The notes under the pieces are model-generated. The model was not told the DNA's origin. It did not search any database and saw only the letters and a program-made list of their open reading frames with translations. Of a DNA stretch of 32,591 nucleotides, positions 1-6,847 are shown piece after piece; position 1 is the stretch's first letter; every line of letters begins with the position of its first letter. A program made the translations under genes and the position numbers. This DNA comes from JAAYYF01 sp040255585. GTDB taxonomy: Bacteria > Deinococcota > Deinococci > Deinococcales > Trueperaceae. The stretch is from the NCBI GenBank assembly GCA_040255585.1, contig JBDZVI010000029.1, forward strand, positions 1-32,591, read 5' to 3'.

Positions 1-1119
1 CGCATCGACCTGCAGGAGTACTTCCGCTGGTTCGTCGTCCACTACTGGGTTGAGGGCGTCTGGGAAGTCATCCACATCAGCCTCATCGGCATATTGCTCG
101 TGCTCATGTTCAAGGCCGACATCAAGGCCGTCGGCTACGCGGTCTTCTGGGGCGTCACCCTGGTGTGGCTCTCCGGTCTTCTCGGCAACGCCCACCACTA
201 CTTCTGGGTCGGAACGCCGGAGTTCTGGCAGTTCTGGGGCTCGCTCTTCAGCGCGCTGGAGCCGTTGCCCCTCATCCTGTGCTTCTGGCACATGTACCTC
301 GACGCCCACCACGACAGGAAACCCATCGAGAACAAGCCCGCCTTCTACTTCCTACTCGGCTCGGCGGTGCTCGAGATGGTCGGCGCCGGCATCCTCGGCT
401 TCACGATGACGTTCGCCCTCACCAACGTCTGGTCGCACGGCACGTGGGTGACGCCCAGCCACGCGCACCTCTCCATGTTCGGCACCTTCGGCATGCTCGG
501 CTTGGGCGCCGCGTACTTCATCGTGCCCAAGGTGCGCAAGGTCGTCGACTTCGACCAGCGCTTCGGCCAGCTCGCCTTCTGGCTCGTTTTCCTCGGCATG
601 CTCGGGATCGGGTTCGCCTTCGCCATCGGCGGGACGATCCAGGTCTTCACCTACCGCACGTTGGGGCTCGACTGGTTCGGTGGCGACATCTACCCCGCCA
701 TGGGCACCTACAAGGTCCTGCTCGTCCTCTTCGGCATCGTGTTCTTCGCGGGCGTCCTGCTGCTCGTCTTCGACCTCATCACCCTCGGCCACCGGGTCCA
801 GGCGCCGGCATCGCAGGCGACCGACTACGCGCCCCCGACCACGGGCTGGGCCCGCCCACTGCGCGGCTTCGAGGCGGGGATCTGGCTGCTCGGCATGTGG
901 GTGTTCGGCCTCATCATCACGTTCGGGCTGTTGAGCTACAACCTCCCACGCGTGCAGGGCGGCGATCCGACCATCCCCTACACGGCGGCGGCCGTAGGGT
1001 ACCCGGGCCTGCTGCTCACGACCTTGCTCTTCGTCTGGCGCTTCCTCGCGTCCCTGGAGGCCAGGGAACGCGCTTCCAGCGTCGCCATGCAAAGGCGGAC
1101 CGCCTTGGCGGGCGACTAG
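1..1119 (+). CDS. norB: Nitric oxide reductase large subunit (NorB-type), 5' truncated by window edge
   Basis: This is the C-terminal 372 residues of a heme-copper-oxidase-fold membrane protein, in frame from base 1. It probably reduces NO to N2O at a heme b3/FeB centre in the membrane. Seen: the VVHYWVEGVWE motif (H14, E18, E22), GNAHHYFW (H65, H66), E87, and SHAHL (H154, H156). The spacings between these residues match the FeB histidines, heme ligands and conserved glutamates of Pseudomonas NorB (H207, E211, E215, H258/H259, E280, H347/H349), as I recall that numbering. The glutamates argue for NO reductase rather than a cbb3 oxidase. About 216 residues follow the last heme ligand, roughly 100 more than in Pseudomonas NorB, with extra hydrophobic segments near residues 235-260, 285-310 and 330-350. 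The partner subunit, or a fused quinol-type N-terminus, would lie to the left and is not visible, so cNOR versus qNOR cannot be decided. Confidence 0.88.
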   Translation, partial: RIDLQEYFRWFVVHYWVEGVWEVIHISLIGILLVLMFKADIKAVGYAVFWGVTLVWLSGLLGNAHHYFWVGTPEFWQFWGSLFSALEPLPLILCFWHMYLDAHHDRKPIENKPAFYFLLGSAVLEMVGAGILGFTMTFALTNVWSHGTWVTPSHAHLSMFGTFGMLGLGAAYFIVPKVRKVVDFDQRFGQLAFWLVFLGMLGIGFAFAIGGTIQVFTYRTLGLDWFGGDIYPAMGTYKVLLVLFGIVFFAGVLLLVFDLITLGHRVQAPASQATDYAPPTTGWARPLRGFEAGIWLLGMWVFGLIITFGLLSYNLPRVQGGDPTIPYTAAAVGYPGLLLTTLLFVWRFLASLEARERASSVAMQRRTALAGD

Positions 1120-1238
1120 CGCCGAGCCGCGCGGCGCCTTCGCCAGGCGCCACCCACCGCCGTCGGCGCCGTCTCTCCTGGCCGGCGCCGACGACCCTCC
1201 CCTCGTTCGACCGGCGCCGTGGGGCCTGCGCCTGGTCG

Positions 1239-1274
1239 GACAGGCCCCGCGACCGTTCGGTCGCGGGGCCTGTC
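1239..1274. terminator. Strong hairpin terminator after norB
   Basis: A perfect 16-bp stem (1239-1254 pairs with 1259-1274) closes a GTTC tetraloop. It lies about 120 bases after the norB stop and before the convergent HdeD-like gene, so it can serve both strands. No U-tract follows on either side, so function as an intrinsic terminator is inferred from stem strength and position. A second, weaker inverted repeat lies at 1162-1170/1184-1192. Confidence 0.65.
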
Positions 1275-1364
1275 ATGCGTTCACTAGCGGCACGGGGCAG
1301 CGGCGTCAACCGCCCCCTACCTCACCCCAAGGCCATGGCGGCCCGAACCCAGGCGCGCACCGCG

Positions 1365-1928
1365 TCAGGCGCGTGCCTGACGCGCCGACTCCCTGCGGTC
1401 GTTCGCGCCCTTGAGGCGGAACGCCAGCACGATCAGCGACACGCCCGCCACGAGCGCGAACGCGGCTAGCAAGGCGACGAACGTGACCAGGCCGGCGCCC
1501 GGCCAGACGGCCAGCACGACGCCGAAGACGATCGACACCAACCCGGCGAGGATCAACGACCACTCGTTCGTGATCTCCTTGCGCAGGGCCACCGCGACCA
1601 CGATGTCCATGAAACCGCGCAGCACGGCCCAAGCTGCGATCAGGTAGATGAAGGTGATGACCGTCAGCCCCGGCATGACCAGCGCGACGATGCCTGCCGC
1701 GATGCTGAGCAGGCCGCCGAAGAGCTGGGCCCACCAGGGGCCGACGCCGGTGCGGGCGACGAGCGAGGCGAGCGAGAAGGCGCCATCCACCAAAGCGAAC
1801 ACCGCGTACGTGTAGACGAGGGCCACCAACGTCAGCCCCGGCCACAGGAGCGCGATGGCGCCGAAGATCACCAGCGCGATCCCCCTCAGCAACGTGGTCC
1901 ACCATGTCCTAGCGAGCATGTCGAGCAT
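1365..1928 (-). CDS. HdeD-like (DUF308) six-helix membrane protein
   Basis: A 187-residue integral membrane protein made of about six short hydrophobic helices with repeating 'LL.G...I..G...L..P' elements. This is the pattern of the HdeD/DUF308 family, linked to acid resistance in enterobacteria and otherwise uncharacterised. I chose the start giving MLDMLARTWW because GGGAGG lies about 7 bases upstream on the coding strand. A longer frame to 2009 lacks such a site and has no membrane or signal character in its extra 27 residues. The C-terminus is a short charged tail (KGANDRRESARQARA). It stands alone: norB converges on it and the HEAT-repeat gene diverges from it. The family assignment is good; the role is not known here. 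Confidence 0.82.
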   Translation of the reverse strand: MLDMLARTWWTTLLRGIALVIFGAIALLWPGLTLVALVYTYAVFALVDGAFSLASLVARTGVGPWWAQLFGGLLSIAAGIVALVMPGLTVITFIYLIAAWAVLRGFMDIVVAVALRKEITNEWSLILAGLVSIVFGVVLAVWPGAGLVTFVALLAAFALVAGVSLIVLAFRLKGANDRRESARQARA

Positions 1929-2024
1929 CCGGCAGCCTCCCTGAGCGAACTCGGCCGCGGACCCGGGTCCGGTCCGGCCTAGGCCCCGATTATGTACGTT
2001 CCCGCGCACCCGGTAGCATGCGCC

Positions 2025-2708
2025 ATGGCCAAGCCGCGCTGGGCGGAGCAGTTGACGAGCCTTGACAGGGAGTCATGGCCCGCCTTCCTGGACCGGCAAT
2101 CCGGTCTGCCCGGTCCGCGCGCGAACCTCGAGTTGGCGACCGCCTTCGCGACCCTGGCGGACGAGGCGCTCGTCGAAGAGCTCGCGAACGACACCGACGA
2201 GTACCGCGCCATGTGCGGCGCGGCGGCGCTCGGCCGCCGGGCGGCCGACCCCGCCGCCGAGGCGCGGGCGCGGGAGCTGGCGGGCGATGAGCGCTGGCGG
2301 GTCCGCATGGGCGTCGAGCTGGGCCTGCAGCTCCTCGGCGACGAGGCGCCGAGCGCGCTACGGTCGGTCGTGGTCGACTGGGTGGAGGACGCCGACCCAT
2401 TGGTGAAGCGCGCCGCCGTCGCCGCGATCTGCGAGCCGCGGCTCCTGCGCGACCCCGAGTGCGCGGCGGTCGCGATCGCCGTCTGCCGCCGCGCGACGGA
2501 CGCCATCGCCGCCATGCCACCCGAACTGCGGCGGGAGCCGGACACGCGCGTGCTGCGCCAGGCGCTCGGCTACTGCTGGAGCGTCGCGGTCGCGGCCGAC
2601 CCGGCCCCCGGCCTGGCCGCGTTCGCCAGGCTCGACACCTCCGATCCGGACGTCGCCTGGATCGCTAAGGAGAACCGGGGCAAGAGGCGGCTGGCGACCC
2701 TACTGTGA
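2025..2708 (+). CDS. HEAT-repeat protein, function unknown
   Basis: A soluble, alanine- and arginine-rich protein of about 227 residues. It has the paired amphipathic helices of HEAT/Armadillo repeats (for example AMCGAAALGRR, LVKRAAVAAICEP and the helices between). The N-terminal SGLPGPRANLELA stretch, which as I recall recurs in actinobacterial HEAT-repeat proteins, suggests a DNA-alkylation-repair-like or general scaffold fold. I see no catalytic motif. The frame is open back to an ATG at 1992. I prefer the ATG at 2025 because it begins with a typical N-terminus (MAKPRWAEQL), but neither start has a convincing ribosome site. It diverges from the HdeD-like gene and converges on the response regulator, so it is probably transcribed alone. 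Confidence 0.7.
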   Translation: MAKPRWAEQLTSLDRESWPAFLDRQSGLPGPRANLELATAFATLADEALVEELANDTDEYRAMCGAAALGRRAADPAAEARARELAGDERWRVRMGVELGLQLLGDEAPSALRSVVVDWVEDADPLVKRAAVAAICEPRLLRDPECAAVAIAVCRRATDAIAAMPPELRREPDTRVLRQALGYCWSVAVAADPAPGLAAFARLDTSDPDVAWIAKENRGKRRLATLL

Positions 2709-2792
2709 CGTAGCGGTGACGAGGCGCGCGGCCTAGCTACGCCCCGTGATCGCCGAGCCTGCACGGGCGCGAGCGGCGGCGACCCATGCGCC

Positions 2793-3407
2793 TCACAGCC
2801 AGCCTCTGCTCCTTGCCAAGCGCGCGGCCTCGACGCGGTTGCCGACCCCCAGCTTGCTGATCGCCTCCGACAGGTAGTTGCGCACCGTGCCCTCCGAGAG
2901 CCCCAGCGTGGACGCGATGGCCGCCGTCGAGGCGCCCTCGCCGGCCAACCTGAGCACCTGGCGCTCGCGGTCCGTCAGCGGGTCGACCTCGCCGAGCGCC
3001 TCCACCGCCAGCTCCGGATCCACCGCCCGCCCGCCCGCGTGCACGCGCCGGATGGCGTCGGCCAACTTCTCCGCCGGCGAGTCCTTCAGCAGGTACCCGA
3101 CCGCGCCGGCCTCCAGCGCCCTGCGGAGGTAGCCTGCGCGCGCGAAGGTGGTGAGGATGACGACCCGCGTCGTCAGGCCGGCGCGGTCGCGCTCGTCCCT
3201 CACGGCGCTCGCGAGTTCGATGCCGGTGAGGCGCGGCATCTCGATGTCCGTCAGGAGCACATCTGGCCGCGACTCCCTGACCCTGGCGAGAGCCTCGGCG
3301 CCGTCGCGGGCCTCGGCGACGATCTCGATGTCGTCCTCCAGCCCGAGGAGGGCCGCCAGGGCGCCCAGCACCATGGCCTGGTCCTCGGCGATGACGACGC
3401 GGATCAT
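2793..3407 (-). CDS. NarL/LuxR-family response regulator
   Basis: A 204-residue two-domain response regulator. The receiver domain spans about 1-120 with the acidic pair E8/D9, phospho-acceptor D54 (LLTDIEMP) and the switch lysine in LLKDSPAEK. A LuxR-type helix-turn-helix spans about 138-200 (LTDRERQVLRLAGEG...IASTLGLSEGTVRNYLS). It should be phosphorylated by the kinase encoded immediately upstream, whose stop overlaps this start by four bases. The likely target is its own operon, because the ABC transporter genes head the same transcript. The order transporter ATPase, permease, kinase, regulator matches Bacillus yvfRSTU. Last gene of the operon; no clear terminator hairpin is seen between it and the convergent HEAT gene. 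Confidence 0.93.
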   Translation of the reverse strand: MIRVVIAEDQAMVLGALAALLGLEDDIEIVAEARDGAEALARVRESRPDVLLTDIEMPRLTGIELASAVRDERDRAGLTTRVVILTTFARAGYLRRALEAGAVGYLLKDSPAEKLADAIRRVHAGGRAVDPELAVEALGEVDPLTDRERQVLRLAGEGASTAAIASTLGLSEGTVRNYLSEAISKLGVGNRVEAARLARSRGWL

Positions 3408-4693
3408 GCCTTGGCCGGTCTCGCCGGCGCGGCAGCCGCAGCGTCGGCCGTAGCGTCGGCCGCGGCGTTGGCCGCGGCGACGGCGGTCAAGGCGGCATCG
3501 GCCGCGGCGCCGGCGTCACGGGCGGCGACGCCAGGGGCGGCGATGGCGGCCTGGCGCGGGAGGCTGACCTCCAGACGCGTGCCCTGCTTCGCGCCGGACG
3601 TTTGCGGGTTCACCGTCACCGTGCCGCCCAACGCGCGCACCCGCTCGCGCATGGCGACGAGCCCCGTACCGCCCGAAGCGCCGCCCTCACGCTCGGCGCG
3701 CGGGCCGACCCCGTCGTCCGTCACCGTGAGGAACACGAGGGCCCCGTCGTCCACCAGGGTCACTTGGCAGCGCCTGGCGCCGGCGTGCCTGATGACGTTC
3801 GTGACACCCTCGCGCAGGGCCGTGGCCAACACCGCCTCGACATCGGGGCGCAGGTGCAGGGGCTGGGTGAAGTAGTCGAACTCCACGCCGGCCGCCTCGA
3901 GCGCCAGCTTGGCGTTCGCCAGCTCACCCTCCAACCCGCCCTTCCGGTAGCCACTCACGGCCGCGCGCACCTCGCTCAGCGTCTCGCGCGAGAGCCGCTC
4001 GACGTCGCGGATCTCGCGCTCCGCCCTAGCCGGATCGCGCGAAACGAGGCGGGCCGCCAGCTCGGACTTGAGCGTGATCGTCGAGAGGGTGTGACCCAAC
4101 AGGTCGTGCAGGTCGCGAGCTATACGCTCGCGTTCGGCGATGGTCGCCAGCCGCTCGACCTGGTCCTGGACCATGCGCAGCCGGGCGTTCGACTCACGCC
4201 GCTCGCGCGCGTACAGGATCGACAAGCCAAGGATGGGCGAGATGACGGCCGCGGGCGTGAACGCGGCGAAGCGATAGGCGAGCGGCACGGGCGAGGCGAG
4301 GAAGGCGACGACGAGGACGACGAACACCGCCCCGAGCCACCTGAGCGCCAGGTCGCGCGGCCGCAGCTTCCCGGCCGCGGCGGCGGCGTAGATGATGAAC
4401 ACGTTGCCGGCGCTGTTGAAGAGCGTTGTGAGCACGCCGAGCGCCAGCATGGCGACTATCCCGATCAGGGCCCCCGGCACACCGGCGCGGCGGAAGAACT
4501 GGCGCCGGCCGATGACACGGTGGGTGAAGCCGTAGACCGGCAGGAAGACCGCCACCGAGGCCGCTATCACGAGCCAGTCACCGATCCCCGAGTCCGGGTC
4601 GAAGAGGGGCTGGAAGGCCAGGAAACAGAGGTAGAGGAGCCACGGGGCCTCGACCCTCGGGATGCCGAGTACCGTCTTGGGGGCGGTGCTCAT
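3404..4693 (-). CDS. DesK-type sensor histidine kinase with alanine-rich tail
   Basis: A 429-residue membrane kinase. About six hydrophobic segments span residues 15-160. A HisKA_3 dimerisation helix follows, with phospho-acceptor H196 in ERIARDLHDLLGH. A GHKL ATPase domain spans about 285-375, with an N-box (EGVTNVIRHAG), a G1 box (DDGVG) and a G2-like GGTGL. There is no periplasmic sensor domain, so it probably senses the membrane or its ABC partner, as in DesK or YvfT systems. The last 50 residues are almost only alanine with scattered D, A, P and T, encoded by GCG-rich DNA at about 3405-3550; no known kinase domain looks like this. It sits 24 bases after the permease gene and overlaps the regulator start by four bases. 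Confidence 0.92.
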   Translation of the reverse strand: MSTAPKTVLGIPRVEAPWLLYLCFLAFQPLFDPDSGIGDWLVIAASVAVFLPVYGFTHRVIGRRQFFRRAGVPGALIGIVAMLALGVLTTLFNSAGNVFIIYAAAAAGKLRPRDLALRWLGAVFVVLVVAFLASPVPLAYRFAAFTPAAVISPILGLSILYARERRESNARLRMVQDQVERLATIAERERIARDLHDLLGHTLSTITLKSELAARLVSRDPARAEREIRDVERLSRETLSEVRAAVSGYRKGGLEGELANAKLALEAAGVEFDYFTQPLHLRPDVEAVLATALREGVTNVIRHAGARRCQVTLVDDGALVFLTVTDDGVGPRAEREGGASGGTGLVAMRERVRALGGTVTVNPQTSGAKQGTRLEVSLPRQAAIAAPGVAARDAGAAADAALTAVAAANAAADATADAAAAAPARPAKA

Positions 4694-4717
4694 GGCTGCC
4701 AGGATAAGGCCGGAGCC

Positions 4718-5542
4718 TTAGCCGTACGTCTTCCCCTCGTCGCGGAAGTACGCCCACACGGCCAGACCGAGGCAGACGACCGTGGTGATCGCCAGCACGA
4801 GCACGTGCGTCAGACCCGACCCGACCGGCTCGGCGCCGGCCTGGGAGAGGGCGAACTGGGCGAAATGGTAGGTCGGCAGGAACTCCGCGATCTTCTGCAG
4901 CAGGGGCGGCATGACCGTGAGCGGGATCCAGAGGCCCGAGGCGAACGCGGCCGGAGTGTAGATCAGGTTGAGGACCATCGGCGCGCTGTTAGGGCCGAAG
5001 AGGTAGCCGAACGCCAGGCCGAGCGAGGCGAACGGCAGGACGCCGAGCATGAGGGCGCCGTACATCCGGAGCCATGTCCCCGCCTCGAAGCGCACGCCTT
5101 GCAGCACGGCGCCGAGGAGCGTGAGCACCAGGACGACGAGCGTGCTGAAGAGCAGGGCCATGACGACCTTCGCGAAGAAGTACGCGAGCGGAGGCATGGG
5201 CGAGACGCGCTTGAGGCGCAGCCACCCCTGCCCGCGCTCGGAGGCCACGCCAACGCCGAAGCCGAACAGCGAGGCCGCCAGCACGCCCGCCGCGCTGTAG
5301 CCGACGACCATGTACTTGGCGGTGCTGATCCCCTGCACGGCGTAGCCGCCGAACAGCGCGCCGAAGAGCGCGTAGAACATGACGGGGAAGGCGAGGACCG
5401 AGACTGAGTACCCGGGCAGTCGCAGGAGCTTCAGGAACTCGAAGCGCGCCTCGGTCAGGTAGAGCCGGGGCAGGTTGCGGCGAGGCGCCTGAACGGCGTC
5501 GGAAGCGGCGTTCGTCACTCCGGCCGGCGTGGAGGTGGTCAT
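4718..5542 (-). CDS. ABC-2 type transporter permease
   Basis: A 274-residue ABC-2 family membrane subunit. A soluble N-terminus of about 30 residues is followed by six hydrophobic helices (about 45-65, 78-100, 125-150, 158-180, 188-210 and 245-265). The NSAPMVLNLIYTPAAFASGLWIPLTVMPPLLQ stretch near residue 190 is typical of drug/lipid/polysaccharide exporters of the YvfS/NatB group. Two copies are expected to pair with the ATPase encoded upstream, whose 3' end overlaps this start by four bases. The substrate cannot be read from sequence. By analogy with operons of this layout it may be a peptide antibiotic or another membrane-active compound. Confidence 0.9.
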   Translation of the reverse strand: MTTSTPAGVTNAASDAVQAPRRNLPRLYLTEARFEFLKLLRLPGYSVSVLAFPVMFYALFGALFGGYAVQGISTAKYMVVGYSAAGVLAASLFGFGVGVASERGQGWLRLKRVSPMPPLAYFFAKVVMALLFSTLVVLVLTLLGAVLQGVRFEAGTWLRMYGALMLGVLPFASLGLAFGYLFGPNSAPMVLNLIYTPAAFASGLWIPLTVMPPLLQKIAEFLPTYHFAQFALSQAGAEPVGSGLTHVLVLAITTVVCLGLAVWAYFRDEGKTYG

Positions 5543-6564
5543 GGTTCGGTCCTTCCCGTGGCAGCGTAGCTATCCCGGCCGCCGCCCCGACCTCTCGGTC
5601 CGGCGGCGGCGTTCCCTTCGCCGTCATCGCCGCCGGTGCCGCTCGTCAGGCTGAGGAACGCCTCCTCGAGCCCGGCGCCGGTCACCTCCAGTCCGCTCAT
5701 CCGCGGGTCGGCGGCGAGGAGCGCGCGCACGGTGGCGTCGGAGTCGGTGGAGAGCATGGTGGTCACCGCGCCGGAGCGCTCGACGCTCCTAACCCCGGCG
5801 AGCGCCGACGCCTCGGCGGTGGACAGGCGCGTCACGGCCCTAACCTTGCGGCCGGCGGCTCGCGCCTTGACCTCCGTCGGCGTGCCGTACGCCACGACCT
5901 TGCCCTGATCGAGAACGACGACCTTGTCGGCGAGCGCGTCGGCCTCCTCGAGGTAATGGGTGGTCAGGATCACGCTGCGGCGGCCGCCGAGGTACTCCCT
6001 GACGTGGTTCCAGAACGCGCGGCGCGAGGCGGCGTCCAACCCGGTGGTCGGTTCGTCGAGGAAGAGCGCGTCCGGATCGCCGACGATGGCGAGCGCGAAG
6101 TGCAGGCGCTGCTGCTGGCCGCCGGAGAGCTTACCGTAGAGCCGGTTCGCGACGCCCTCGAGACCTGCGATGGCGATGGCCCCGTCGACGCCAAGCGGCG
6201 CTGGGTAGTAAGTCGCGAACGCGGTCAGGTGCTCGCGCACGGTGAGCGTCGCGGGAACCCCGGACACTTGGAGCATCGTGCCTATGCGCATGCGGCTACC
6301 GGCCGAGCGCGGGTCGGCCCCGAAGAGGCGCGCCCGTCCGGACGTCGGCCTCGCCAGGCCGAGCATCAGGGAGACGGCCGTGGTCTTCCCCGCCCCGTTC
6401 GGTCCGAGGACGGCGAGCACCTCGCCCGGCATGGCACGCAGGCTCACGCGGTCGAGCGCCGTCACGGCGCCGTAACGTTTCGTCGCTTCCACCAGTTCGG
6501 CGACCGGCTCCGCCGGGTCGGTCGCGGGGGAGCGGTCCATGGTGGCTGCCCGTGTGTCTGTCAT
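5539..6564 (-). CDS. ABC transporter ATP-binding protein (exporter type)
   Basis: A 341-residue ATPase subunit. It has Walker A GPNGAGKTT (from G54), a Q-loop (TMLQVSG), signature LSGGQQQRL, Walker B ALFLDEPTTGLD and switch histidine TTHYLEEA. These are CcmA/DrrA-like exporter features. After the nucleotide-binding domain a region of about 90 residues resembles the C-terminal domain of DrrA-type ATPases (VRAVTRLSTAEASALAGVRSVERSG). A Gly/Arg-rich tail then ends in SYAATGRTEP. It is the first gene of the ABC/two-component operon. The start at 6564 has a GGGAG about 12 bases upstream; an alternative ATG eight codons inside is possible. A small TGACA/TGTCA palindrome lies 60 bases upstream. Confidence 0.92.
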   Translation of the reverse strand: MTDTRAATMDRSPATDPAEPVAELVEATKRYGAVTALDRVSLRAMPGEVLAVLGPNGAGKTTAVSLMLGLARPTSGRARLFGADPRSAGSRMRIGTMLQVSGVPATLTVREHLTAFATYYPAPLGVDGAIAIAGLEGVANRLYGKLSGGQQQRLHFALAIVGDPDALFLDEPTTGLDAASRRAFWNHVREYLGGRRSVILTTHYLEEADALADKVVVLDQGKVVAYGTPTEVKARAAGRKVRAVTRLSTAEASALAGVRSVERSGAVTTMLSTDSDATVRALLAADPRMSGLEVTGAGLEEAFLSLTSGTGGDDGEGNAAAGPRGRGGGRDSYAATGRTEP

Positions 6565-6623
6565 GCCTCAAGGGTGCTCCCGTCGGCGCGCCGGCGGCAG
6601 TGTCGGTGGTCAGGGCCGAGAGA

Positions 6624-6635
6624 TGACAGGTGTCA
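6624..6635. promoter_or_regulatory. Small palindrome upstream of the ABC/two-component operon
   Basis: TGACA-GG-TGTCA is a perfect 5-bp inverted repeat with a 2-bp spacer, 60 bases upstream of the ABC ATPase start in the divergent intergenic region. It could be an operator for the operon's own LuxR-type regulator, since NarL-family sites are often short inverted repeats. Arms of this length also occur by chance, so confidence is low. Confidence 0.3.
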
Positions 6636-6659
6636 CAAGCCGAGGACGGTCCACGCCTA

Positions 6660-6723
6660 GGTACACCCTGGTAAAACCCTGGTACACCCCTGGTAAACCC
6701 CTATAACCGTCATATAACCGCGC
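6660..6723 (+). repeat. Six-unit helically phased repeat array (putative SARP-type operator)
   Basis: Six related units start at 6660, 6670, 6681, 6692, 6702 and 6713: GGTACACCCT, GGTAAAACCCT, GGTACACCCCT, GGTAAACCCC, TATAACCGTCA and TATAACCGCGC. The steps are 10, 11, 11, 10 and 11 bp, so every unit faces the same side of the helix. The last two form the TATAACCG-N3-TATAACCG motif found in two other places in this window. A possible -10 element, TCTAAC, begins at 6728, seven bases after the array core. The array lies between the divergent ABC operon and the first papain-like gene, 128 bases before that gene's start. It is proposed as a multi-site operator for the BTAD regulator encoded at 13982-17275. 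Confidence 0.7.
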
Positions 6724-6847
6724 GGCCTCTAACGTTCGGCCAATCACCCGGAAGTCGGGCGTCTCATGCGCGCCTGCACGCCGAACGCGTTGCGCCCCGC
6801 ACACGCCACCGTCGGCCCTCCGAGACCCGAGTCAGTTAGGAGCGGTC

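Noticed and set aside
1162..1192. A second terminator after norB
   Set aside because: The 9-bp arms are separated by 13 bases and GC-rich DNA gives such pairs by chance. The 16-bp hairpin at 1239-1274 is much stronger.
3602..5407. A 601-codon plus-strand open frame opposite the kinase and permease genes
   Set aside because: The composition is dominated by Glu, Arg, Asp and His without any fold, and it crosses two real genes on the other strand.
6660..6723. Reading the phased array as a CRISPR array
   Set aside because: The units are only 10-11 bp and contiguous, without spacers of 25-40 bp or cas genes nearby.
6610..6804. A 64-codon minus-strand frame through the phased array
   Set aside because: It merely translates the DNA repeats (GVYQGFTRVYLG), has no ribosome site and lies in a regulatory region.
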